The notes under the pieces: model-generated
Databases searched by the model: none
What the model saw: only the letters and a program-made list of their open reading frames with translations
What the model was told of the DNA's origin: nothing
In this document: positions 47,864-56,109 of the stretch, one piece after another
How the letters are laid out: each line of letters starts with the position of its first letter
How positions within the stretch are numbered: the first letter of the stretch is position 1
Assembly (NCBI GenBank): GCA_041483675.1
Contig: JBGPGE010000008.1
Location: 1 to 64,000, forward strand
Length of the DNA stretch: 64,000 bases
Reading direction: 5' to 3'
Source: 2-12-FULL-60-19 sp041483675
Lineage (GTDB): Bacteria > Desulfobacterota > Binatia > UBA9968
Program-made: the position numbers and the translations under genes

Positions 47864-48757
47864 TTATTTCCGCTTCTCCCACAGCAGAATCACCGGGCTG
47901 GCGATGAAGATCGTCGAATAGACGCCTGAAAAAAATCCGACGAGCAGCGCGTAGGCGAACGGGCGGATCACGGCGCCGCCCAGCAGGAACAACGCGACCA
48001 GCACTAAAAGCGCCGTGCCGGTGGTGATGATCGTCCGGCTGAGCGTTTCGTTGATGCTGGTGTTGATGATCGCCTCCAGGCCTTCCCTTCTGATCTTGCG
48101 CATATTTTCCCGGACGCGATCGCAGACGATAACCGTGTCGTTCACCGAAAAACCGACGATCGTCAGCAGCGCCGCCACGATGGTGAGATCGAACTCGTAG
48201 TTCGCCACCAGCAATGCGCCGATGGTGACCAGAATATCGTGGATCAAGGCGATCACCGCGCCCACGCCGAAGCGCAGCTCGAACCGAAACCATATATAAA
48301 GCCCCATCATGACCGTGGCGGCGATAACCGACCAGACGCCTCGCTCGCGCAACTCCTTGCCGACCTTGGGCCCGACCGATTCGATACGACGAATCTCAAA
48401 GCGGCCTTGCCCGAACTGGGCGGAGAGCGCGCCGCGAATCTTTTCTCCCAGCGCGCCGAGTTCGATCGAGCTCTTCTCCAGCCGGACGATGAATTCGTTC
48501 GAACCGTCCTGGCCGAAGTCCTGGACCACCCCCTCGCCCAACCCCAATGGAGTAAGCGCCTGGCGGACCTCGGGGATTGAAATCTTTTGTTGAAACCTAA
48601 GCTGCACCAGAGTGCCTCCCGCAAAATCGACGCCCAGGTTCGGTCCTTTGATGAGCAGCAAGGCCAGCACCGCGACGTTCACCAGCGTCGAGATAGCCAC
48701 GGCGATGTGACGGTATTTCGTAAACGGGATTTTCGTTCCCGGTTTGATAAGCTCCAT
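47864..48757 (-). CDS. secF: Protein translocase subunit SecF
   Basis: SecF works with SecD to drive late steps of protein export using the proton gradient. The 297-residue protein has six membrane helices, GVDFAGGTLVQLRF near residue 43, and helices 4-6 with TVIVCDRVRENM and ISINETLSRTIITTGTALLV-type motifs (here NTSINETLSRTIITTGTALL). It follows secD by ten bases. Confidence 0.96.
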   Translation of the reverse strand: MELIKPGTKIPFTKYRHIAVAISTLVNVAVLALLLIKGPNLGVDFAGGTLVQLRFQQKISIPEVRQALTPLGLGEGVVQDFGQDGSNEFIVRLEKSSIELGALGEKIRGALSAQFGQGRFEIRRIESVGPKVGKELRERGVWSVIAATVMMGLYIWFRFELRFGVGAVIALIHDILVTIGALLVANYEFDLTIVAALLTIVGFSVNDTVIVCDRVRENMRKIRREGLEAIINTSINETLSRTIITTGTALLVLVALFLLGGAVIRPFAYALLVGFFSGVYSTIFIASPVILLWEKRK

Positions 48758-48767
48758 AGTGTTCCCC

Positions 48768-50354
48768 TCAGATGCTGATCCGCGCGAGCTTTCGCGCCGC
48801 GATGCGATAATCGTAGTAAATCCGCGTCATGTAAACCGCGGACAGAATCGTCGTGACGATGCCGATGCAAAGCGTGATAGCGAATCCTCGTATCGGACCG
48901 GTGCCGAATTGAAAGAGAATGACGCCGGACAGAAACGTCGTGATATTGGAGTCGAGAATGGCCGGCAGCGCGCGCTCGTAACCCGCCTCGATGGCGGCGC
49001 GCGGGGATTTGCCGGCGCGCAGCTCTTCCCGTATGCGCTCATTGATGAGCACGTTCGCGTCGACGGCCATGCCGATGGTCAGGACGATGCCGCCGATGCC
49101 GGGGAGCGTCAGCACGGCCTTAAAGCCGGCCAGGACCGCTATCAAGTAAAGGATGTTGAAGACGACGGCCACGTCGGCCACCAGGCCGGCGCCGTTGTAG
49201 TACGCGATCATAAACAGGATCACGAGGGATCCGCCGACGATAAACGAGATAATTCCCTGTCGGATCGAGTCGCGGCCGAGGGAGGGACCCACGGTGCGCT
49301 CTTCGACGATCTCCAGCGGCGCGGGCAGGGCGCCGGCTCTCAGCACCAGCGCGAGGTCGCGCGCCTCTTTCATCTCGAAGTTTCCCGTGATCGAAGCCCG
49401 GCCGCCGCCGATCCGGCCCAGGATGACCGGCGCCGAGTAAACCTTGTTGTCGAGGATGATGGCCAGGCGGCGCTTGACGTTGTCGCCCGTGATCCTCTCG
49501 AACAGCCGCGCGCCGCTCGAACTCAAGATCAGCTCGACGTAGGGCCCTTCGAGCTGCTGGCTGGGGCGCACGCGGGCGTCGGTGATATAATCGCCGGTCA
49601 TGAGCGTGCGTGCCTCCAGGAGATAGGGGGGTTTTTCGCCGCCGGCTCTGCCATCGCCGTAACGGATTTCCATGCCGGGCGGCGGCCCGCTGCGCAGCGC
49701 CTCTTCGGGATTGGGAAACTCGGCCACCAGCTTGAACTCCAGCAGCGCCGTCCTCTTGATGATCTCCTTGGCTCGGTCCGAATCCTGAATTCCAGGCAAT
49801 TGGACCAGAATGTCCTGCTCGCCGTGGCGCTGAATGATCGGCTCGCTCACGCCGAACTGATCGATCCGGTTGCGGATGGTTTCGAGCGCCTGATCCACGG
49901 TGGCGTCCTTCAGCTCTTTGAGATCCTTCGGGCTCAACGCCAGCACAAATTCCGTCTGGCCGGCGGCGGTTTGCGGGTTGGTCACGGTGAGGTTCGGGAA
50001 TTCGGCTTTGAGCAGATCTCTCAGTTTGTCGGCGCTCGCCGTCGGGACTTTAAGCTGGATCTGATTGGCGCGAACGCGGGAAAGCTCGCTGAAGGCGATG
50101 CCCTTTTCTTTCAGCAGCCTGTTCAAGTCGTCTTTCATCCGTTCGATCGCGTTTTCGACCGCCTTGTCGACTTTGACTTCCAAGACCAGATGGCTCCCGC
50201 CCTGGAGGTCCAATCCGAGATTGATCCGCTCCGCCGGAAGGTAGGAACCCCACCACGACGGCAGCTCGCCGACGACCGACGGCAGCAGATAGAGGCCCGA
50301 CGCGAAGCTCAAGACGAGAAAAATCGCCAGACGAACGACCACACCCCGTTGCAT
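48768..50354 (-). CDS. secD: Protein translocase subunit SecD
   Basis: The 528-residue protein has the N-terminal helix, the periplasmic P1 head opening INLGLDLQGGSHLVLEVKVD, and the C-terminal helix block with PGIGGIVLTIGMAVDANVLI and NERIREELRAGKSPRAAIEA, which are hallmark SecD motifs. Length is a little short of the E. coli protein, as in many other phyla. It lies between yajC (one base gap) and secF in a queA-tgt-yajC-secD-secF unit. Confidence 0.97.
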   Translation of the reverse strand: MQRGVVVRLAIFLVLSFASGLYLLPSVVGELPSWWGSYLPAERINLGLDLQGGSHLVLEVKVDKAVENAIERMKDDLNRLLKEKGIAFSELSRVRANQIQLKVPTASADKLRDLLKAEFPNLTVTNPQTAAGQTEFVLALSPKDLKELKDATVDQALETIRNRIDQFGVSEPIIQRHGEQDILVQLPGIQDSDRAKEIIKRTALLEFKLVAEFPNPEEALRSGPPPGMEIRYGDGRAGGEKPPYLLEARTLMTGDYITDARVRPSQQLEGPYVELILSSSGARLFERITGDNVKRRLAIILDNKVYSAPVILGRIGGGRASITGNFEMKEARDLALVLRAGALPAPLEIVEERTVGPSLGRDSIRQGIISFIVGGSLVILFMIAYYNGAGLVADVAVVFNILYLIAVLAGFKAVLTLPGIGGIVLTIGMAVDANVLINERIREELRAGKSPRAAIEAGYERALPAILDSNITTFLSGVILFQFGTGPIRGFAITLCIGIVTTILSAVYMTRIYYDYRIAARKLARISI

Positions 50355-50355
50355 G

Positions 50356-50697
50356 TTATTGCTCCTTGCCCTCTTTGGCGGCCGGTTTTTCTCCGGTCAC
50401 AACCTGGGAGATTTGCGGCCGATGGACTCTGACCCGCACGTTCGGCGCCACCTCCAGCGTCACCACCGCGTCGGTTAAGTTCACAACCTTACCGTAAATC
50501 CCGCCGGAGGTCATCACGTCATCGTTTTTTTTGAGCTGCCCCAACATCTCCCGGTGCTCTTTGGCCTTTTTCTGCTGCGGCCGGATCAGCAAAAAGTAAA
50601 AAACGACGAAAACCAATATCAGCGGGGCGAAGCTTATCAGCCCGCTCGCCCCGCCCGCCCCCGGTCCCGCCTGCGCATACGCTAAATCGATCATCAT
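50356..50697 (-). CDS. yajC: Preprotein translocase subunit YajC
   Basis: A 113-residue single-helix protein. The helix is LISFAPLILVFVVFYFLLI, followed by the diagnostic RPQQKKAKEHREMLGQLKKN and DDVMTSGGIYGKVVNL. A variable tail ends KPAAKEGKEQ. Two adjacent ATGs (50697, 50694) follow GAGGAGG; the second has better spacing. The start overlaps the tgt stop by four bases. Confidence 0.95.
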   Translation of the reverse strand: MMIDLAYAQAGPGAGGASGLISFAPLILVFVVFYFLLIRPQQKKAKEHREMLGQLKKNDDVMTSGGIYGKVVNLTDAVVTLEVAPNVRVRVHRPQISQVVTGEKPAAKEGKEQ

Positions 50698-51824
50698 TCC
50701 TCCTCGCCTGAATCTGTATCCTTCAGCATGACGGCCGAATCGTCGCGCCAACCGTCGAAGCCGTCCTCCCGGATCGCCTGGCGCAACTTTTCCATCAGCC
50801 GATGATAGAAATGCAAATTATGCAGGGTTAAAAGGCAAGACGCAAGTATCTCGCCCGCCTGATAGAGATGGCGCAGGTAGGCGCGCGAGAAACGGCGGCA
50901 GCAATAGCAGTCGCAAGACTCATCCGCCGGCCGGGGGTCTTTGGCATATTCCGCACGCTTGATGTTCATCTTTCCTGCGGACGTAAATAGCGTGCCGGTG
51001 CGCGCGTTGCGCGTCGGCAGGACGCAGTCGAAGAGGTCGTAGCCCGAGCGCACGGCATGGAGGATATCTTCCGGGCGGCCGACGCCCATGAGGTAGCGCG
51101 GGCGCGCTTCGGGCAATAGCCCGGCGGAAAATTCCGCCATCGAATGGAGCAGCCCTTCCTCCTCCCCCACGCCCAAACCGCCGACGGCGAAACCGTCGAA
51201 CTTGAGAGGCGTCATTCGGCGCGCGCACTCAGTCCGGAGATCCTCGTACATGCCGCCTTGAATAATACCGAACAGCGCCTGATCCTCCCGCGCGCGCGCC
51301 TTAAGCGAGCGCTCCGCCCAGCGCACGGTGCGCTCGGTGGAAGCGACGACGTACTCGCGGCTCGCCGGGTGCGGGATGCACTCGTCGAGGACCATCGCGA
51401 TGTCGCTCCCCAAGGCTTCTTGAATCTCGACGACGCTCTCCGGCGTGAGAACGTGGCTCGACCCGTCGAGGTGCGACTGAAAGCGGACGCCGTCTTCGGT
51501 GATTTTCCGCATCGCCCCCAGACTGAATACCTGAAAGCCGCCGCTGTCGGTCAGGATCGACCGCTCCCAACCCATAAAGCGGTGGAGCCCGCCAAACTCA
51601 CGGATCACCTCGACTCCGGGCCGAAGGTAGAGATGATAAGTGTTTCCAAGAAGGATCTGACAACCTATCTCTTCCAGCTCCCGTGGCGACACGGCCTTCA
51701 CGGTGCCCTGTGTCCCCACCGGCATAAACGCCGGCGTCTCGACCACGCCGTGAGCCGTGACAAGCCGCCCCAGACGGGCACGACTACTCGAATCTTTCTT
51801 GATAACGGTGAAATTGAAAGCCAT
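50694..51824 (-). CDS. tgt: tRNA-guanine transglycosylase (queuine tRNA-ribosyltransferase)
   Basis: Tgt swaps guanine-34 for preQ1 in tRNAs with GUN anticodons. The 376-residue protein has the active-site aspartate in SILTDSGGFQVFSLGAM (about 92), the substrate loop GGLGVGEEEGLLHSMAEF, the nucleophile aspartate in YDLFDCVLPTRNARTG (about 266) and the zinc site CDCYCCRRFSRAYLRHL with a later histidine. It lies between queA and yajC. Confidence 0.97.
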   Translation of the reverse strand: MAFNFTVIKKDSSSRARLGRLVTAHGVVETPAFMPVGTQGTVKAVSPRELEEIGCQILLGNTYHLYLRPGVEVIREFGGLHRFMGWERSILTDSGGFQVFSLGAMRKITEDGVRFQSHLDGSSHVLTPESVVEIQEALGSDIAMVLDECIPHPASREYVVASTERTVRWAERSLKARAREDQALFGIIQGGMYEDLRTECARRMTPLKFDGFAVGGLGVGEEEGLLHSMAEFSAGLLPEARPRYLMGVGRPEDILHAVRSGYDLFDCVLPTRNARTGTLFTSAGKMNIKRAEYAKDPRPADESCDCYCCRRFSRAYLRHLYQAGEILASCLLTLHNLHFYHRLMEKLRQAIREDGFDGWRDDSAVMLKDTDSGEEE

Positions 51825-51894
51825 GTTCCAATTTTCGATTTTTGATTTTGGATTTTAGATTCAATCGAAAATCGGCAATCTAAAATCTAAAATG

Positions 51895-52932
51895 TCATAG
51901 AATAAGCATTGCGTCCCCATAGCTGTAGAACCGATACTCCGCGCGGATCGCCTCTTCGTAGGCGCGCCGGATGAGATCGAGTCCGGCGAACGCGGCGACG
52001 AGCAGCAGCGGCGTCGAGCCGGGCAGATGAAAGTTGGTGACCAGGGCGTCGATGACGCCGAGCGAGTCCCCTGGATGGATAAAGAGCCGCGCGAGTCCCT
52101 CGTCCGCCTCCACCTTGCCCTTCTTACGGGCTATCCATTCGAGCGCGCGCGTCGTTGTCGAGCCTACGGCGACGACCTTGCTGCCGCGAGCCTTGGCAAG
52201 ATTGATTTTCTCCGCCGTCTCCGCCGTCAACGAGTAGTGCTCACCTTCCATCCGGTGCTTCTCGATTTCGTTTTCACGCACCGGCTCGAACGTCCCCGGT
52301 CCGACGTGCAACGTCAGAAACGCCCGCTCGATGCCTCGCTCGCTCAACACCTCCAAAAATTCCGACGTGAAATGAAACCCGGCCGTCGGCGCAGCCACCG
52401 CCCCGACTTGGCGCGCGTAAACCGTCTGATAGCGCTCCCAATCAACGGCGGCCACGGCCCTCTGCTTGCCGACGTAGGGAGGAATCGGCGGCTCGCCGAT
52501 CCGCTCCAGCAGGCTCATGAAATCCCCCTCGTAGTGAAATCTGACCCCATAGCGTCCCCGGCCGAGCTCGCCGATGATCTCCGCGTAGACGTCCGAGGCA
52601 AAAATAATCCGGCTGCCCACCAGCGGCTTCTTCGCGGCGTCTATCAGGGCGATCCAGAGGCCGGCCCAGTGAGGAAAAGGCTCCACGAGCAGCAGCTCGA
52701 CTTCCCCGCCGCTCTCCTTGCGCCCGCGAAGGCGCGCGGGGAAGACGCGAGTGTCGTTTAAGACGAGCAGGTCGCCGGGCCGCAAAAAATCTCCCAGCGC
52801 CGAAAAACTACTGTGGGATATCTCCGCACTTTCTCTGCGCACCACCATCAGTCGGGCCGCGGCGCGATCCGGCGCCGGCGTCGCCGCGATCAGCGAGCGC
52901 GGCAGCTCATACTGGAACTCTCGGAGATCCAT
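51895..52932 (-). CDS. queA: S-adenosylmethionine:tRNA ribosyltransferase-isomerase QueA
   Basis: QueA makes epoxyqueuosine on tRNA after Tgt. The 345-residue protein has FQYELPRSLIAATPAPDRAA at the start, LVLNDTRVFPARLRGRKES, GEPPIPPYV, APTAGFHFTSEFLEVL and AVGSTTTRALEWIA, all conserved QueA blocks. It heads the queA-tgt-yajC-secD-secF unit. The 70 bases before tgt hold short ATTTTAGATT/AATCTAAAAT repeats that could modulate expression. Confidence 0.97.
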   Translation of the reverse strand: MDLREFQYELPRSLIAATPAPDRAAARLMVVRRESAEISHSSFSALGDFLRPGDLLVLNDTRVFPARLRGRKESGGEVELLLVEPFPHWAGLWIALIDAAKKPLVGSRIIFASDVYAEIIGELGRGRYGVRFHYEGDFMSLLERIGEPPIPPYVGKQRAVAAVDWERYQTVYARQVGAVAAPTAGFHFTSEFLEVLSERGIERAFLTLHVGPGTFEPVRENEIEKHRMEGEHYSLTAETAEKINLAKARGSKVVAVGSTTTRALEWIARKKGKVEADEGLARLFIHPGDSLGVIDALVTNFHLPGSTPLLLVAAFAGLDLIRRAYEEAIRAEYRFYSYGDAMLIL

Positions 52933-52991
52933 CGGAGAAGGCTCTTACGGTTTGGTCGTTTCGCGTAGGAACGGGGTCAATGGATTGGAGT

Positions 52992-53065
52992 AATGGAGTA
53001 TTGGAGTGCTGGAGTAATGTTCTTCGCTCCGTTAACCCACTACTCCATTACTCCAATACTCCATT
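52992..53065. terminator. Long hairpin of GGAGTAAT repeats
   Basis: A 28-base arm made of GGAGTATT/GGAGTAAT units (52992-53019) pairs with 53038-53065 with about four mismatches. It lies just past the slipin stop and before queA, so it probably ends the NfeD-slipin transcript, although no U run follows. Confidence 0.55.
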
Positions 53066-53073
53066 TTCCGTCT

Positions 53074-53829
53074 TTACGTGTCGCCCTTTTTCAGAAACGG
53101 CGTCAGCAGGTCAATGGGCACTGGAAAGAGAATGGTCGAGCTTTTTTCCGACGCTATTTCAACCAGACTCTGGAGAAAACGCAGCTGCAAGGCGATGGGC
53201 TGCCTGGCCATGACCTCGGCCGCGTCGGCCAGTTTCTGCGAAGCCTGAAATTCTCCCTCGGCGTGGATGACCTTGGCGCGCCGCTCCCGCTCCGCCTCCG
53301 CCTGCTTGGCCATCGCCCGCTGCATCTCCTGCGGCAGATCGATGTGCTTGAGCGCCACCTGGCTGACCTTGATGCCCCAGGGATCGGTGTGCTGGTCGAT
53401 AATAGTCTGAACCTGGGCGTTGATCTTCTCGCGCGCGGCGAGCAGTTCATCCAACACGCATTCACCGCAGACGCTCCTGAGCGTCGTCTGGGCGAGCTGC
53501 GACGTGGCAAAGAGATAGTTTTCAACCTCGCGAATGGCGCGATTGGGATCCACCACCCTGAAGTAGAGCACCGCGTTGACCTTAACCGATACGTTGTCGC
53601 GCGTAATCACATCCTGAGGAGGGACGTCCATGGTGACCGTCCGAAGATCCATGCGCACCATCTTCTCGATAAACGTCCAGATCCAGGTAATCCCCGGCCC
53701 TCGCGCAGGCACCATGCGGCCAAGCCGGAAAATGACGGCCCGCTCGTATTCACGCAGGATTTTCACGCAGCTCACCACGTAAAGCAGCAAGATGAAACCC
53801 ACCGTTCCCAAAGGTCCGAGACCTAACAT
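53074..53829 (-). CDS. Slipin (stomatin-like SPFH/band 7 protein)
   Basis: A 251-residue SPFH protein. The N-terminal helix (LGTVGFILLLYVVSCVKIL) anchors it; then REYERAVIFRLGRM, ARGPGITWIWTFIEKMVRMD and DVPPQDVITRDNVSVKVNAV follow the slipin pattern, and a C-terminal coiled coil (MQRAMAKQAEAERERRAKVI). Slipins form oligomeric membrane scaffolds and are substrates or partners of the NfeD protease encoded 17 bases upstream. It ends with KKGDT. Confidence 0.93.
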   Translation of the reverse strand: MLGLGPLGTVGFILLLYVVSCVKILREYERAVIFRLGRMVPARGPGITWIWTFIEKMVRMDLRTVTMDVPPQDVITRDNVSVKVNAVLYFRVVDPNRAIREVENYLFATSQLAQTTLRSVCGECVLDELLAAREKINAQVQTIIDQHTDPWGIKVSQVALKHIDLPQEMQRAMAKQAEAERERRAKVIHAEGEFQASQKLADAAEVMARQPIALQLRFLQSLVEIASEKSSTILFPVPIDLLTPFLKKGDT

Positions 53830-53846
53830 GACTTCCTCCTCTCTTC

Positions 53847-55178
53847 TCAGCGCAAGCCCGCGTCCTTCGAAGCTCGCTTCACCTTAAGACGCATCCCGTC
53901 AAAGCTCACCACCTCCACCTTCTCCCCTACTCCGATCTCTTCCCCATCTCCATCGACGCTCCATAATTCCCCATGAACGAAAACTCTGCCGCCGGGTTTC
54001 AGCGCCTCTTTCACCTCGCCGATTTCGCCGACCAGGCCTTCTAAGCCCAACGTCGGCTTGCGCCGCTGCGAGTTGAAAACCAGATACGCGAGCAACAGCA
54101 TCAAGCCGCTCACCGTGCCGACGACCGCGAAGATCATCGAACGGTCCACCATCAAGTCGGAACCCTCCGTATCGAACAGCAGCAGCGAACCCAAGGCGAG
54201 AGAGATCGCGCCGCCGATCCCGAGGACACCGAAGCTCGGTACAAACGCCTCGCCGATGAGCAGCGCCACCCCCAGCAAGATCAACAGCAGCCCGGCGTAA
54301 TTGAACGGAAGAATCTGCAGTGATGTCAGCCCTAACAGCAGGCAGATGCCGCCGGCGACTCCGGGAAAGATCACGCCGGGGTGGGAGAACTCCATGTAGA
54401 GACCGAGGATGCCGGCCATCAACAGCAGATAGGCGATGTTGGGGTCGGCCAGAATGTTGATCACCTTCTGCTTGAGTCCCATCTCGAAGCGCTCGATGCG
54501 CGCCCCCTGGAGGGACAACGCCTGCTCGTGGCCGTCCACGTCTACTTTCCTGCCCTCGGCCTGCTTGAGCAGATCGTCGATGTCTTTGGCCACAATGTCG
54601 ATAACATTCTTTTTCAACGCCTCTTTTTCCGTGATCGAGACGCTGCGGCGCACCGCCTGGATCGCCCACTCCGTGTTGCGCCCGCGCTTCTGCGCGATCG
54701 CCTCGCTGAACGAAGCAGTGAAGTTTTCGATCTTCTCGCCCATCACCCCTTTGACTTCCTGCCCGCCGCCGGCGACCGGATGGGCGGCGCCGATGTTGGT
54801 TCCCGGCGCCATCGCCGCGATATGGCCGGCCATCGTAATAAAGACTCCGGCCGAGCCTGCGCCCGCTCCGCTCGGGGCGACGTAAACGATGACCGGCACC
54901 GGCGCGCCGAGGATATCCTTGACGATGGAGCGGGTGGAGGTGAGCAGGCCGCCGGGGGTGTCGAGTTGAATGATCATCGCCTTCGAGCCGGCGTTGCGGG
55001 CGCGGGCGATGCTCTCGCGGATAAAATCGTCGACCGCGGGATTAATGCTGCCGTCGATCACGATGAGGTCGACGCGCGGCCCCGACGCTCCCTTCGGCTG
55101 GGCGAGTGCCGACAGGCCGAGCGCGATGAACAGCAGCGCCAGCCCGGCCTTAAGCAGAGGCCGTCTTGAGCTCTTCAA
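53847..55178 (-). CDS. NfeD1b-type membrane serine protease
   Basis: The 443-residue protein has a signal peptide (PLLKAGLALLFIALGLSALA), a ClpP-like domain with IQLDTPGGLLTSTRSIVKDI and the nucleophile serine in VAPSGAGAGSAGVFITMAGH, four or five membrane helices, and a C-terminal OB-fold NfeD domain (GLVGEIGEVKEALKPGGRVF). In archaea the homologue cleaves its slipin partner. The start is uncertain: TTG 55178 gives the best signal peptide; TTG 55205 is also possible. Either way it overlaps the end of the uracil-DNA glycosylase gene. Confidence 0.9.
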   Translation of the reverse strand: MKSSRRPLLKAGLALLFIALGLSALAQPKGASGPRVDLIVIDGSINPAVDDFIRESIARARNAGSKAMIIQLDTPGGLLTSTRSIVKDILGAPVPVIVYVAPSGAGAGSAGVFITMAGHIAAMAPGTNIGAAHPVAGGGQEVKGVMGEKIENFTASFSEAIAQKRGRNTEWAIQAVRRSVSITEKEALKKNVIDIVAKDIDDLLKQAEGRKVDVDGHEQALSLQGARIERFEMGLKQKVINILADPNIAYLLLMAGILGLYMEFSHPGVIFPGVAGGICLLLGLTSLQILPFNYAGLLLILLGVALLIGEAFVPSFGVLGIGGAISLALGSLLLFDTEGSDLMVDRSMIFAVVGTVSGLMLLLAYLVFNSQRRKPTLGLEGLVGEIGEVKEALKPGGRVFVHGELWSVDGDGEEIGVGEKVEVVSFDGMRLKVKRASKDAGLR

Positions 55179-55932
55179 GAACTTTCTGGATGTCTTCCCA
55201 AACAAGTTTTTTGTCTCCCGGGTTGCGCAGCAGATATGCCGGATGGAACGTCGGCATGAGTTTGATGCCGTGGTATTCGTGCCAGGTCCCGCGCAAGCGC
55301 GTGATCGACACTTTGCTCTGAAGCAGCGTCTGGACCGCGAACTTGCCCAGCCCGACGATGATCCGCGGCCGGATCAGCTCGATCTGCTTTTTGAGAAACG
55401 GCTCGCACGACTCGACCTCGTCGGGTTCCGGATTGCGATTCTCCGGCGGGCGGCACTTGATCACGTTGGCGATGTAAACGTCCTCTCGCCGAAGCTTCAT
55501 GCCTTTGGTGATGATGTCGGTGAGCAGTTGGCCGGCTCTTCCGACAAAGGGTTCCCCTTGCAGATCTTCATCCCGGCCCGGCCCTTCGCCGACAAACAGG
55601 ATCTCCGCCCGAGGATTGCCGACGCCGTAGACCAGGTGGGTGCGCCCCGACGAAAGTTTGCAGCGGCGGCAGTCGCCGATCGCCGCGCGCAATTTCTCCA
55701 GGGAATCGGCCGCGCGCGCCTCGCCGTAGTCCGAAAACAGGTTGTCGTCCAGGCCGCCAAGCGTGCCGGAGGTCCCCGGTTGATCGGCTTGCCCGTGTCC
55801 CGCGCGCTTCTTAGGCATAGCGCGGATTCCGGCGGCGGCCCTCTGTTGCAGATGGCCGCGGAGCGTCGTCACGAGCGTCGTTAACTCTGCTCGCGCATCC
55901 GTCGAGCCGGCCGGTTCACCCATGAATCGCAT
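55150..55932 (-). CDS. Uracil-DNA glycosylase, family 4 (iron-sulfur)
   Basis: Removes uracil from DNA in base excision repair. In the 260-residue protein the domain starts at about residue 75. The four cluster cysteines are IGDCRRCKLSSGRTH (two) and IKCRPPENRNPEPDEVESCE (two). Motif A is VGEGPGRDEDLQGEPFVGRA and the catalytic/binding histidine is in PTFHPAYLLRN. The first 70 residues are low complexity and probably disordered, or the real start lies later. Confidence 0.94.
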   Translation of the reverse strand: MRFMGEPAGSTDARAELTTLVTTLRGHLQQRAAAGIRAMPKKRAGHGQADQPGTSGTLGGLDDNLFSDYGEARAADSLEKLRAAIGDCRRCKLSSGRTHLVYGVGNPRAEILFVGEGPGRDEDLQGEPFVGRAGQLLTDIITKGMKLRREDVYIANVIKCRPPENRNPEPDEVESCEPFLKKQIELIRPRIIVGLGKFAVQTLLQSKVSITRLRGTWHEYHGIKLMPTFHPAYLLRNPGDKKLVWEDIQKVLEELKTASA

Positions 55933-56027
55933 CTTAGCACCGTTATTGGATTACTATCAACTCGGCAAGTCGATCCGCGGCCCTGTCAAACGCTCTCCGT
56001 TACGAAGTCCGTCATTCCCGCATGCTT

Positions 56028-56077
56028 TGACCCATTCGACGTTGCTCAGGGTCATGGTGAGCACAGTCGAACCATGA
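56028..56077 (-). repeat. 50-bp dispersed repeat, copy 3 (inverted)
   Basis: The minus strand reads TCATGGTTCGACTGTGCTCA then CCATGACCCTGAGCAACGTC and GAATGGGTCA, nearly identical to 47719-47768. The neighbouring GCATGCGGGAATGACGG is also shared, so the conserved unit is longer than 50 bases. Confidence 0.75.
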
Positions 56078-56109
56078 CAATTGACCAAGCGATTCTCGGC
56101 CCAGACAAG

